Assembly (NCBI RefSeq): GCF_002873335.1
Contig: NZ_MCUW01000033.1
Location: 62,311-105,106 of the forward strand
Length of the DNA: 42,796 bases
Direction of reading: 5' to 3'
From: Vibrio sp. 10N.286.49.B1
GTDB taxonomy: Bacteria > Pseudomonadota > Gammaproteobacteria > Enterobacterales > Vibrionaceae
Below the pieces are notes generated by a model that ran no database searches, had not been told where the DNA came from, and was given only the letters and a program-made list of their open reading frames with translations. This document shows positions 8,603 through 17,348 of the stretch, piece by piece; the first letter of the stretch is position 1, and each line of letters begins with the position of its first letter. Position numbers and translations under genes: made by a program.

Positions 8603-9954
8603 ATAAGGACATTTTACTGGTAGAGCCTTGTGACAACGACGCTCGCGCTTTGATGACAGTCTTGCATCAAGAGGGTTTCACTGTTCGGCATGTTAAAACA
8701 GGGCGTGCGGCATTAATGGAAGCGCCTGCCGTCATTAACTTGGTGAGTTCAAACCTGCCGGATATGAGTGTTCGTGAGTGGATCATTTGTCAGCAGCGCA
8801 AGGCTAACTCAGGGGTTGCAATCGCGATTGTCGGTCAAGATCAGGGCCTGTTAGCGGCTGAGGCAATGAAAGCGGGTGCGACGGACTATTTATTACGTCC
8901 TTTTGAGGATAGGCAGCTGACCAATTTGCTTCATCGAGTCGAGGCGTTAGAGAAGCCGATGGCGAATATCGTCGCGGAGTCTTGGCGTAGCAAACAGGTA
9001 TTGCAGTTGGCCCACCGAGCCGCCTGTACCAACGCAAGCGTGTTGATCTCTGGCGAATCGGGAACGGGCAAAGAGGTATTAGCCCATTATGTACACGATC
9101 AGTCTCCTCGTGCGATGGGGCCGTTTGTTGCGGTGAATTGTGCTGCTATTCCCGAATCCATGTTGGAGGCGGTCCTGTTTGGTCATGTTAAAGGCGCTTT
9201 TACTGGGGCGTTAGCCTCTCAAAGTGGCAAGTTTGAAGAGGCCAATGGTGGCACGATTTTGTTGGATGAAATCGGCGAAATGTCACCGGCTGTGCAAGCC
9301 AAACTATTGCGTGTTTTACAAGAAAGAGAAGTAGAGCGAGTGGGCAGTCACAAGGCGATAAAGCTCGATATTCGAGTGATTGCTGCCACCAATAAAGACC
9401 TAAGAAGTGAGGTTCAAAAAGGCCTCTTTCGTGAAGATCTTTATTATCGCCTTGATGTATTGCCTTTGTATTGGCCGCCACTGCGAGAGCGTAAAGATGA
9501 CATTTTGCCGATCAGTCATTTCTTCATTAATAAATACAAAGAAAAGACGTCTTGCCACTTGTCGGAAGATGCACAGTCTGCCCTAAGCCAGTATCACTGG
9601 CCCGGTAATATCCGTGAACTTGAGAATGTGATTCAGCGTGCGCTGGTGATGCGTCACGGTGATTACATTACCGCCCATGATCTAATGTTGCCAGTTGACG
9701 CCTCCATGATGAAACAGGGGGGTAAATCAGAATTGCCGGTGAGAAGTGGCACAGGCAGTGCCATCTTTGGTCATGTTGAGGTGAAGAAGCAAGCAGAGTT
9801 CCAATTTATCTTAGAACAACTGCGTCACTTTGGCGGCAATCGTACCAAAACAGCCGACGCCCTTGGGGTGTCAACACGAGCACTGCGCTACAAACTAGCG
9901 GCGATGCGCGAGCAAGGAATTGATTTACAGTCGGCGTTAGGGTCGGCTGCATAA
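8599..9954 (+). CDS. lafK: LafK-type sigma-54 activator, lateral flagellar regulator
   Basis: A 451-residue NtrC-family protein: receiver-like domain (1-115), AAA+ ATPase (about 125-355) and a Fis-type helix-turn-helix (about 415-445, GGNRTKTADALGVSTRALRYKL). Walker A is GESGTGKE (152-159), the sigma-54-contacting GAFTGA loop is at 199-204 and Walker B is LLDE (221-224). The receiver is degenerate: the phospho-acceptor Asp is replaced by Ser (about residue 50, in LVSSNLPDM), and the conserved Lys of the KPF motif is Arg100. Activity without phosphorylation is therefore expected, as in the FlrA/LafK group. Its location between motY and fliE matches the V. parahaemolyticus lateral cluster from memory. 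It probably activates both divergent operons with RpoN. Confidence 0.93.
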   Translation: MNKDILLVEPCDNDARALMTVLHQEGFTVRHVKTGRAALMEAPAVINLVSSNLPDMSVREWIICQQRKANSGVAIAIVGQDQGLLAAEAMKAGATDYLLRPFEDRQLTNLLHRVEALEKPMANIVAESWRSKQVLQLAHRAACTNASVLISGESGTGKEVLAHYVHDQSPRAMGPFVAVNCAAIPESMLEAVLFGHVKGAFTGALASQSGKFEEANGGTILLDEIGEMSPAVQAKLLRVLQEREVERVGSHKAIKLDIRVIAATNKDLRSEVQKGLFREDLYYRLDVLPLYWPPLRERKDDILPISHFFINKYKEKTSCHLSEDAQSALSQYHWPGNIRELENVIQRALVMRHGDYITAHDLMLPVDASMMKQGGKSELPVRSGTGSAIFGHVEVKKQAEFQFILEQLRHFGGNRTKTADALGVSTRALRYKLAAMREQGIDLQSALGSAA

Positions 9955-9966
9955 AGGAGAAGTGTG

Positions 9967-10323
9967 ATGGCGATGCAACCTATCAGTAATATGGTCTCAG
10001 CAGAACAACTCATGCTGACTAAGCTGCAATCCATGCAGCATCAAATACAACCAGATTTTGTCGTGTCTTCTAATCCGGTGGACACATTGCAACCCCTTGC
10101 CCCCATGTCTTTTTCTGGTGCAATGAAAGGGGTACTTGATCGCGTGAATGAACACCAGTCGTTGGCGAGCAATAAAATGTCGGCGGTTGAAACCGGGCAA
10201 AGTGACGACCTCGTTGGCGCGATGGTCGCCAGTCAAAAGGCGAGCTTATCATTCTCCGCGTTGATGCAGGTTCGCAACAAGGTGGTGTCCTCCTTTGATG
10301 AAATCATGAAGATGCCGGTGTAG
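9967..10323 (+). CDS. fliE: FliE, MS-ring/rod junction protein
   Basis: A small 118-residue protein ending in the FliE pattern LVGAMVASQKASLSFSALMQVRNKVVSSFDEIMKMPV, which is diagnostic. FliE joins the MS ring to the proximal rod. AAGGAGA lies 6-12 bases upstream; an adjacent GTG at 9964 could also start the frame, but the ATG at 9967 has better spacing. It sits 12 bases after lafK and immediately before fliF, the standard order of the fliE-J operon. The N-terminal 50 residues are variable, as usual for the family. Confidence 0.95.
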   Translation: MAMQPISNMVSAEQLMLTKLQSMQHQIQPDFVVSSNPVDTLQPLAPMSFSGAMKGVLDRVNEHQSLASNKMSAVETGQSDDLVGAMVASQKASLSFSALMQVRNKVVSSFDEIMKMPV

Positions 10324-12078
10324 ATGATGTCAGAATTAACCTCACAAGTGATGCCAGCTTCGACATCTGCCGAGCCGTCTTCCGCGAAAAAACAAACGTT
10401 TGTTAATGCGGGTGATATGAACCATAAGCTAAAACAGTTGTGGTCGAGTTCACAGCGAAACCTAGTGCTTTCTGCGGTATTAGCCGCCATTGTTGCCGCC
10501 ATCATTGTCGTGGCGTTATGGAGTTCTTCACAAAGCTATCGATCACTGTATAGCCAACAAGAGCGTTTCGATATTGGTGACATCATTTCAGTATTGGAAG
10601 CAGAAGGCATTGCGTATCGCCTCCAAGAGCAGAACGGGCAGGTGATGGTGGCTGAAGGCCAGGTGGCGAAAGTTCGTATGCTTTTGGCCGCAAAAGGAGT
10701 AAAAGCGCAATTGCCAACGGGTTTAGACGCACTGAAAGAAGACAGCTCGCTCGGCACCAGTCAGTTTATGGAGAACGCTCGCTACCGACATGGATTAGAA
10801 GGGGAATTGGTTCGTACCATCATTTCTTTGAATGCGATTACTAATGCACGAGTGCATCTCGCTATTCCGCGTCAAACGCTGTTTGTTCGTCAGCAAAGTG
10901 AAGAGCCATCAGCCTCGGTCATGATTGAGTTAAAAGCAGGCGATGATCTTAAACCGGAACAAGTAGAAGCGATTATCAATCTTGTGGTAGGCAGTGTGAC
11001 CGCAATGAAGCCGGAATTCGTCTCAGTGATTGACCAGTATGGTCGTTTACTCAGTGCTGATATCGGTTCTATGGAGGCCGGTAAGGTCAATGCCAAGTAC
11101 TTAGATTATCAAAAAAGCGTAGAGAAGCAGGTGATACAACGTGCTGCCGACATGCTGACGCCGATTGTTGGCCCAAGTAATTACCGAGTGCAGGTCGCTG
11201 CCGATCTTAACTTTAGTCAAGTCGAAGAGACGCAGGAGATTCTTGACTCGGCCCCTGTTGTGCGAACAGAACACAGTATTCAAAATAACAGCATTGATAA
11301 TATTGCACTCGGGATCCCCGGCGCGCTGAGCAACCAACCGCCGGTAACGGGCGAGGTCGCGACACAAGACAGCAAGAATACCAATGCCCGCAGTGAGTTG
11401 AATCGTCAGTATGCCGTCGGAAGTAGCATTCGTCGTACGCAATATCAACAAGGTGCAGTCGAACAGCTGAGTGTCTCAGTGTTGCTCAATGAAGCGGCGG
11501 CACCAAATGGAACCGCGTGGACGGAAGCAGAGAGAACACAAATTTCAGCGATGGTCATGGATGCGGTTGGGATATCCGCTGCACGAGGCGATCGCTTAAA
11601 TGTGATGAGTTTCAGTTTTACCCCTATCGAGATTGAAGCGGCGCCTACAATGCCGTGGTGGCAAGACCCAACGGTGCAGCAGCCACTGCGATATGTCATC
11701 GGTGGGTTGTTGGGCATGGCGATGATCTTCTTTGTATTGCGGCCATTGATTATGCATCTCACTGGCGCTGATCAGCGTAATGACATGCTCGATTTTGCCG
11801 ACCCTCCACAAGATGATTATCAAGAAAACCTGCAAACCAAAGAAGAGCGAGCGCGAGAAGAGATGCTCAATCGTAAATTGTCTGAAAAAGGCATTACGTC
11901 AACATCCTCGGGGTTGGACGCCAGCAGCGACATGCTGCCGCCAGCCGGATCGCCATTAGAGATTCAATTAAAGCACTTGCAACTTATCGCCAATGAAGAA
12001 CCTGAGCGTGTTGCCGAAGTCCTTAAACAATGGGTGAATGTGAATGAAAACAGCGCAGTTAAAACCAGCAACGCTTAG
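10324..12078 (+). CDS. fliF: FliF, MS-ring protein
   Basis: FliF (584 residues) builds the MS ring in the inner membrane. It has a first transmembrane segment (about 42-62, VLSAVLAAIVAAIIVVALW), the ring-building motifs (YRSLYSQQERFDIGDIISVLEAEGIAY; LPTGLDALKEDSSLGTSQFMENARYRHGLEGELVRTI), a variable periplasmic region, a second transmembrane segment (about 457-475) and a cytoplasmic FliG-binding tail. The ATG follows the fliE stop directly, with a second ATG at 10327. The last 35 bases overlap fliG, an unusually long overlap but in keeping with the compact operon. Confidence 0.97.
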   Translation: MMSELTSQVMPASTSAEPSSAKKQTFVNAGDMNHKLKQLWSSSQRNLVLSAVLAAIVAAIIVVALWSSSQSYRSLYSQQERFDIGDIISVLEAEGIAYRLQEQNGQVMVAEGQVAKVRMLLAAKGVKAQLPTGLDALKEDSSLGTSQFMENARYRHGLEGELVRTIISLNAITNARVHLAIPRQTLFVRQQSEEPSASVMIELKAGDDLKPEQVEAIINLVVGSVTAMKPEFVSVIDQYGRLLSADIGSMEAGKVNAKYLDYQKSVEKQVIQRAADMLTPIVGPSNYRVQVAADLNFSQVEETQEILDSAPVVRTEHSIQNNSIDNIALGIPGALSNQPPVTGEVATQDSKNTNARSELNRQYAVGSSIRRTQYQQGAVEQLSVSVLLNEAAAPNGTAWTEAERTQISAMVMDAVGISAARGDRLNVMSFSFTPIEIEAAPTMPWWQDPTVQQPLRYVIGGLLGMAMIFFVLRPLIMHLTGADQRNDMLDFADPPQDDYQENLQTKEERAREEMLNRKLSEKGITSTSSGLDASSDMLPPAGSPLEIQLKHLQLIANEEPERVAEVLKQWVNVNENSAVKTSNA

Positions 12079-13060
12079 TCATGTAGAGCGTACGGCACTG
12101 GTGCTTCTCGGAATGGGGGAGGATGCAGCCGCGCAAGTATTCCAACACTTTACTCGTGATGAAACACAACGTGTGACGAAGGCCATGGCACAGCTCAGTG
12201 GGATCAAAAGCGACAGCGCTAAACAGGTCATCCAACACTTCTTTGATGATTTTCGTCAACATAGTGGGATTCGTGGCGCCTCTAAGGCTTATTTGTCAAA
12301 TACGCTTCGCAAGGCACTGGGCAATGATTTAGCGAAAGGTCTGCTCAATAACCTGTATGGCGATGAAATTCGCAATAATATGCAGCGACTACAGTGGGTT
12401 GATGCAGAAATTCTGGCGCGATTCATTGCGCAAGAGCATCCTCAAATGCAGGCTATATTCTTGGCCTATTTGCCGGCTGAAACGTCATCGAAGGTGTTGG
12501 AACAGTTACCCGCAGACTATCACGATGAGCTGTTGTATCGCATCGCTCGTCTACAAGAGATTGAGCATGATGTTGCCAACGATTTAAATGATTTAATTGA
12601 GCGTTGTATTGAACATGTTTCCAGTAGTCAAAGCGCCCCGCTGTCGGGGGTGAAACAGGTCGCCGATATTATTAATCGTTTCTCGGGTGACAAAGCCATG
12701 TTGATGGAAATGCTCAAGCTTCACGATGAAGACGTGGTGAATGAGATAGAAGAGAATATGTTCGACTTTATGGTTCTCGGCAGACAGCGAGAAGACACGA
12801 TGGACCGACTGGTACAGCAGATACCGCTTGAATTGTGGGGGGCGGCCTTGAAAGGTGCAGATATTACCTTGCAGCAAGCCATTAAGCGCTCAATGCCACA
12901 ACGATTAATTCAGGCCTTGGAAGACGACATGCAGATGAGAGGCGCGGTACCTGTCAGTGCAGTAGAGCGTGCGCGTACTGAGATCATGCAATTGGTCAAG
13001 GCGATGTCTGAGGCTGGAGAAATCGAGCTGTTGTTGTACGAAGAACAAACGGTGGAATAA
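12044..13060 (+). CDS. fliG: FliG, flagellar motor switch/torque protein
   Basis: FliG (338 residues) couples stator force to the C-ring. The N-terminal FliF-binding domain (HVERTALVLLGMGEDAAAQVFQHFT), the middle domain with the E-H-P-Q motif (IAQEHPQMQAIFLAYLP) and the C-terminal torque domain with its charged helix (LDRL-type QREDTMDRLVQQIPLELWGAALKGAD) are all present. The ending DDMQMRGAVPVSAVERARTEIMQLVKAMSEAGEIEL matches family C-termini. The start lies inside fliF, 35 bases before its stop, with no strong ribosome site, which suggests coupling. No chemotaxis gene is adjacent. Confidence 0.97.
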   Translation: MKTAQLKPATLSHVERTALVLLGMGEDAAAQVFQHFTRDETQRVTKAMAQLSGIKSDSAKQVIQHFFDDFRQHSGIRGASKAYLSNTLRKALGNDLAKGLLNNLYGDEIRNNMQRLQWVDAEILARFIAQEHPQMQAIFLAYLPAETSSKVLEQLPADYHDELLYRIARLQEIEHDVANDLNDLIERCIEHVSSSQSAPLSGVKQVADIINRFSGDKAMLMEMLKLHDEDVVNEIEENMFDFMVLGRQREDTMDRLVQQIPLELWGAALKGADITLQQAIKRSMPQRLIQALEDDMQMRGAVPVSAVERARTEIMQLVKAMSEAGEIELLLYEEQTVE

Positions 13061-13063
13061 CGC

Positions 13064-13894
13064 ATGTCTCAGAAAACTAGTGTGCATAAGCAAAAGCACG
13101 GTGCTTTAAAGCGATTGAACCAAAGACCATCACTTCAAGGGCGAATAACGAGCAAGCCTATACTGAGACTGGCGGCGTCGGATTATCGGCCACATCGTTT
13201 TCCTCCGGTTGCGCCCGCCATTCAGGACGATGACTTATCATCGGACATGATGTGGGGGGATGGGCCTTCACAAGCGGATGTACAGCAAAAATTAGAGGAA
13301 GGGTTTCAGCAAGGCCTTGATCAGGGGCATCAGGAAGGCGTTGTACAAGGCATGGAGCAAGGTCGTCTTCAAGGCTCACTTGATGGGCAAAAAGAAGGTT
13401 TTCAAAAAGGGTTTGTCTCTGGAGAGCAATCAGGGAAACAGGCCTTTCTTGATGCAATTAAACCCGTGAATGAGATCCACCATCACCTAGAGCGCTGGCA
13501 GGAAGAGAAGGAGCAACAGCAAAGACACGTAATCTGTGAGTTGGTACAAAAGGTTGCCCAACAAGTCATTCGCGCAGAGCTCACGCTTATGCCACAACAA
13601 ATATTGGCGCTAGTCGATGAAACCCTTGAGGCGATGCCGGGTAAAACAGAGCAAGTTATGGTACATCTTAACCCTCAGGACCTAGAGCGCATTACCAATA
13701 TTAATGCCGATTTACCGGCTCACTGGAAGCTGGTCGCCAAGCCAGAGTTGCCGGTTGGTGGATGCCATTTGGTGACCGATGATGCCGAAGCGGATGCTAG
13801 CTGTGATTCGCGTTTAGAAACCTGTATGGATAACGTCAAAACTCACCTTCTTGATGAGGCGTTGCCCGCCAACAATGAGCATGATAATGACTAG
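13064..13894 (+). CDS. fliH: FliH, negative regulator and stalk of the export ATPase
   Basis: A 276-residue protein with the FliH layout: variable N-terminus, a run of G-x-x-x-G-type glycine repeats (about 86-125, GFQQGLDQGHQEGVVQGMEQ and onward) that forms a long helix, then the C-terminal V/A-ATPase E-subunit-like domain (KVAQQVIRAELTLMPQQILALVDETLEAMP, then VMVHLNPQDLERI). FliH dimers hold FliI at the C-ring. It begins 3 bases after fliG and overlaps the start of fliI. The glycine repeat is well preserved. Confidence 0.94.
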   Translation: MSQKTSVHKQKHGALKRLNQRPSLQGRITSKPILRLAASDYRPHRFPPVAPAIQDDDLSSDMMWGDGPSQADVQQKLEEGFQQGLDQGHQEGVVQGMEQGRLQGSLDGQKEGFQKGFVSGEQSGKQAFLDAIKPVNEIHHHLERWQEEKEQQQRHVICELVQKVAQQVIRAELTLMPQQILALVDETLEAMPGKTEQVMVHLNPQDLERITNINADLPAHWKLVAKPELPVGGCHLVTDDAEADASCDSRLETCMDNVKTHLLDEALPANNEHDND

Positions 13895-15242
13895 TCATTC
13901 TTCGGTGCCACTGGCCAATAGACTGCATGATGCGATGGCGTCGCTAGAGAGTGTCCCAGTTGCCAAGGTGACGGGGAGGCTGGTCAAGGTTAATGGCTTG
14001 ATGCTACAAGCGGTCGGTTGCCGTTTTAAACTAGAGCAACGATTCTTAGTCGAAACCGCAGAAGGCGATATGATTGAAGCGCAGGTTGTCGGGTTTGATC
14101 ATACCGTAGCTTATCTTATGCCCATCCGTCGCTTAGGTGGCTTATTTGCAGGCGCAAAAGTGATTCCGTTGGAGGGTGATAGCCATGTGCATTTAGGTTA
14201 TCACTGGCTTGGAAGAGTTGTGAATGGCTTGGGTGAGGTATTGGATGATGGGGTTCCTTTAACTGGGGGGGATCGTGTTTCTCTTGAACCGCAGCCTATT
14301 AACCCCTTAAAACGGCGACCAGTCGACACCCCATTAGACGTGGGTGTTCGCGCGATCAATGGGTTGTTGACGGTGGGGAAAGGACAACGTATTGGACTGA
14401 TGGCCGGCAGTGGCGTAGGGAAAAGTGTCTTGATGGGCATGATTACGCAAAATACACAGGCCGACGTCATTGTCGTTGGGCTTATCGGAGAGCGAGGTCG
14501 TGAGGTTCGGGAGTTTGTGGAGCGAAACCTCACCCCAGAAGCAAGGCGTAAAGCGATTATTATCGCCGCCCCTGCGGATGAGTCGCCATTGATGCGACTC
14601 AGAGCAACCTTATTGTGCCATCGTGTTGCCGAATACTTCCGCGATAAAGGAAAAGATGTCCTGTTACTCATGGATTCGTTAACGCGCTACGCCATGGCGC
14701 AAAGAGAGATTGCTTTAGCATTAGGTGAACCCCCTGCCTCGCGTGGTTATCCACCTTCGGTTTTTAGCGTCTTACCACAGTTGTTAGAACGAGCTGGTAA
14801 CAGTGAACATCCAGATGGCAGTCTTACCGCGATTTATACTGTATTGGCGGAAGGAGATGACCAGCAAGACCCGGTTGTTGATTCTGCACGTGCGATATTA
14901 GATGGCCACGTAGTGTTGTCGCGAGCCCTTGCTGAGCAAGGACACTACCCTGCCATCGACATCAATGCCTCTATTAGCCGATGCATGAATGCTTGTACAC
15001 AACCTGCCCATCAAACAATATCGAACCAATTTAGGCAACGCTATGCAAGTTACCTTCAGGTGAAAGAGTTACTGCCCTTAGGGGGCTATCAACCTGGGCA
15101 AGACCCTGAGCTTGATTGTGCGGTTGCAATGCATCCACAGTTAAAAACCTATTTGTTGCAGAGCGCGCAGGAAGCCGTGAGTTATACCGACAGCTTAGCG
15201 CAACTGGCGCAGATGTTTGCTGGCGATCAGGTGGTAAACTAA
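13875..15242 (+). CDS. fliI: FliI, flagellum-specific export ATPase
   Basis: An F1-beta-like ATPase of the flagellar type III export system. Walker A is GSGVGKS (about residues 178-184), Walker B is LLLMDS, and the DSLTRYAMAQREIALALGEPPASRGYPPSVF region is a strong family signature; GLIGERGREVREF is also present. Starts at 13851 (TTG), 13875, 13881 and 13887 (ATG) are all in frame. I chose 13875, which gives 455 residues, but 13887 is equally possible since no ribosome-binding site decides. The start overlaps the end of fliH. The product powers unfolding and delivery of export substrates. Confidence 0.95.
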   Translation: MSMIMTSHSSVPLANRLHDAMASLESVPVAKVTGRLVKVNGLMLQAVGCRFKLEQRFLVETAEGDMIEAQVVGFDHTVAYLMPIRRLGGLFAGAKVIPLEGDSHVHLGYHWLGRVVNGLGEVLDDGVPLTGGDRVSLEPQPINPLKRRPVDTPLDVGVRAINGLLTVGKGQRIGLMAGSGVGKSVLMGMITQNTQADVIVVGLIGERGREVREFVERNLTPEARRKAIIIAAPADESPLMRLRATLLCHRVAEYFRDKGKDVLLLMDSLTRYAMAQREIALALGEPPASRGYPPSVFSVLPQLLERAGNSEHPDGSLTAIYTVLAEGDDQQDPVVDSARAILDGHVVLSRALAEQGHYPAIDINASISRCMNACTQPAHQTISNQFRQRYASYLQVKELLPLGGYQPGQDPELDCAVAMHPQLKTYLLQSAQEAVSYTDSLAQLAQMFAGDQVVN

Positions 15243-15284
15243 TCATGCGTTTGTGACCGAGCTTTAATCATAAGGACCACCATC

Positions 15285-15719
15285 ATGGAGAGTAAAATTA
15301 GAGCGGTAGGGACATTGACGCTTGTTGAAGAGGCGCAGCGTGATCGGATTGGTTCGCAATTAGAATGTGCACGACAACAAAGCGAAGCCCTACAAGCTCG
15401 CCTCAATGCACTAACGGAGCTTAAGTCGTTTCATCAGGCACAGGGACCATCAATGTCTTGTCGACTGAGTTTAATGAATATGACGATGGTCGATCGAATG
15501 CTGCAAACCATGCTGCATCACCAGACGCACGAACAGGCCGTCATGCAGGCTGAATGTCATGCGATACAAAACCAGCTGCAAAAAAAATCTCAGAGGGTGC
15601 ATGGCTTAGAGCAGGTCCTTGAGCGCTGGCAAAACAAACAAAAGTATGAAAAGGCAAAACGCGATCAGAAGTTAACCGAAGACATCATTAATTCACGCTT
15701 GAAGCTGAGAAAACTGTAA
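15285..15719 (+). CDS. fliJ: FliJ-type general chaperone of flagellar export
   Basis: A 144-residue, highly charged, Gln/Lys-rich protein predicted to be almost entirely coiled coil (VEEAQRDRIGSQLECARQQSEALQARL; ending KYEKAKRDQKLTEDIINSRLKLRKL). FliJ proteins are short coiled-coil factors that resemble the gamma subunit of F1 and sit in the FliI hexamer. Sequence similarity is weak, as always for FliJ, so the call leans on its position directly after fliI and its size of about 145. It is the last gene of the rightward flagellar operon; no terminator is visible before the LexA-like site of rmuC. Confidence 0.85.
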   Translation: MESKIRAVGTLTLVEEAQRDRIGSQLECARQQSEALQARLNALTELKSFHQAQGPSMSCRLSLMNMTMVDRMLQTMLHHQTHEQAVMQAECHAIQNQLQKKSQRVHGLEQVLERWQNKQKYEKAKRDQKLTEDIINSRLKLRKL

Positions 15720-15722
15720 TTA

Positions 15723-15742
15723 AACTGGACATTTATCCAGTA
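15723..15742. promoter_or_regulatory. Candidate LexA (SOS) operator upstream of rmuC
   Basis: The 20-base stretch AACTGGACATTTATCCAGTA contains CTGG-N8-CCAG, a palindrome with the 16-base spacing of gammaproteobacterial LexA boxes (CTGT-N8-ACAG). The right half resembles the imperfect box of E. coli uvrB. One base per half departs from consensus. It lies 45 bases before the rmuC start, in the right place for an operator. RmuC is a recombination-linked protein, and I recall rmuC being listed in the Vibrio SOS regulon, which makes the call plausible but not proven. Confidence 0.55.
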
Positions 15743-15786
15743 TAAATTACCATTAGCGTTAGAGAAATGCTGATGGCTGGCCAACA

Positions 15787-17301
15787 ATGCAATGGATAAT
15801 TGAACATCAAACCCTCCTACTTTCAATCACTTCTGTCTCAACCTGCTTAGGGTTTTCTGCGGCAGCCATTTTCCATTTTAAAGCCCGTCAAACGGCGGAA
15901 ATGATGGAACAAAAAGCGCAAATGGCGCACATGGCAATGACGCAAGACATCGATCGTTTACAATCTGCATTGAAAGACGCCAAACAAGAACTTGATGAGC
16001 TCGATGATGAGCGCGACAAGTCGGCTTTTGAGCTTAAGCAAGCTCATGGCAAGGTCATGGCGGCGGTAGAAAAACTGCGTTACTTTGAGGCGGTGAAATT
16101 AGAGCGTCAGCAATACGCTGAAGAGCTTGAACGTGTCCGCCAGGCACGCTCTGCTTCTGAAACAGAATTGCGTGAGCAGATTGCGACGTTCCAGCAACAA
16201 CAGCGTTCAGACAATGAAAAACGCCATCTACTGGAGCAGTCAGAGCAAAGGCTGAAAGAGCAGTTTGAGCGTTTGGCTCACCAAGTACTTGAAGCGAATA
16301 CGAACAAAGTGGATGCGCAAAACCGTCAGAGCCTTGATGGTATTCTGACGCCACTAAAAGATCAGCTCGAAGGCTTTAAAAAACAAGTGAATGACAGCTT
16401 TAACCAAGAAGCGAAAGAGCGCCATACGCTGGTCCATGAACTCAAAAATTTACAGAAATTAAATGACCAAATGACCCGAGAAGCGATGAACCTGACACAG
16501 GCGCTCAAGGGGGACAACAAACAACAAGGCAATTGGGGTGAGGTTGTTCTTGCGCGCGTACTGGCAGAGTCAGGACTGCGAGAAGGGCATGAATATGAAA
16601 CCCAAGTGAATCTGCAAAATGAAGCAGGTAAACGCTTTCAACCCGATGTCATTGTGCACCTTCCTCAAGAGAAACAAGTCGTCGTGGATTCTAAAATGGC
16701 GCTGGTTGCTTTTGAGCGTTACTTCAATGCGGAAGTTGACGAAGAAAAAGAACAGGCGTTGCGAGACCATTTATTGGCACTGCGAAACCACATTCGCGGT
16801 CTATCACAAAAAGACTACCATCAATTACGTGGGATCCGTTCTTTGGATTATGTCTTGATGTTCATCCCTGTAGAGCCCGCTTTTCAGCTTGCGATTCAGG
16901 CAGATCCGAGCTTAGTTAAAGACGCGATGGAGCACAATATTATCTTGGTAAGTCCAACGACTCTGCTCGTAGCGTTACGGACGATAGACAACCTTTGGCG
17001 CAATGAAAGACAAAACCAAAATGCTCAGGTCATTGCCGATAAGGCAAGCAAGCTTTACGACAAGCTAAGATTGTTTGTTGATGATATGGAAGCCTTGGGT
17101 GGTGCATTGGATAAAGCCAACCAAAACTACCAAGGCGCAATGAACAAGTTGGCCACTGGGCGTGGCAATGCCATTCGTCAGGCTGAAAGCTTTAAACAAC
17201 TGGGCGTGGAGGTGAAACGCTCAATTTCATCGTCGGTCACAGAAATTGCACAAAATGATGCGCTGGTGGAAAGACAACCAGAGTCGGATAAAGTAAACTG
17301 A
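15787..17301 (+). CDS. rmuC: RmuC, DNA recombination protein
   Basis: A 504-residue protein with an N-terminal membrane segment (about 10-30), a long coiled coil (about 35-240, rich in Glu, Gln and Lys) and a C-terminal PD-(D/E)xK-nuclease-like RmuC domain (GNWGEVVLARVLAESGLREGHEY, then FQPDVIVHLPQEKQVVVDSKMALVAFERY). In E. coli RmuC limits inversions between short repeats; its biochemistry is little known. It precedes ubiE as in other Vibrio genomes and starts the conserved chromosomal backbone after the flagellar block. A LexA-like box lies just upstream. The ATG chosen has a weak ribosome site. Confidence 0.95.
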   Translation: MQWIIEHQTLLLSITSVSTCLGFSAAAIFHFKARQTAEMMEQKAQMAHMAMTQDIDRLQSALKDAKQELDELDDERDKSAFELKQAHGKVMAAVEKLRYFEAVKLERQQYAEELERVRQARSASETELREQIATFQQQQRSDNEKRHLLEQSEQRLKEQFERLAHQVLEANTNKVDAQNRQSLDGILTPLKDQLEGFKKQVNDSFNQEAKERHTLVHELKNLQKLNDQMTREAMNLTQALKGDNKQQGNWGEVVLARVLAESGLREGHEYETQVNLQNEAGKRFQPDVIVHLPQEKQVVVDSKMALVAFERYFNAEVDEEKEQALRDHLLALRNHIRGLSQKDYHQLRGIRSLDYVLMFIPVEPAFQLAIQADPSLVKDAMEHNIILVSPTTLLVALRTIDNLWRNERQNQNAQVIADKASKLYDKLRLFVDDMEALGGALDKANQNYQGAMNKLATGRGNAIRQAESFKQLGVEVKRSISSSVTEIAQNDALVERQPESDKVN

Positions 17302-17348
17302 CCGTCGGCAGCGCCGGGGTAATGTCGCGCTGCGTATGAGGAAGAATA

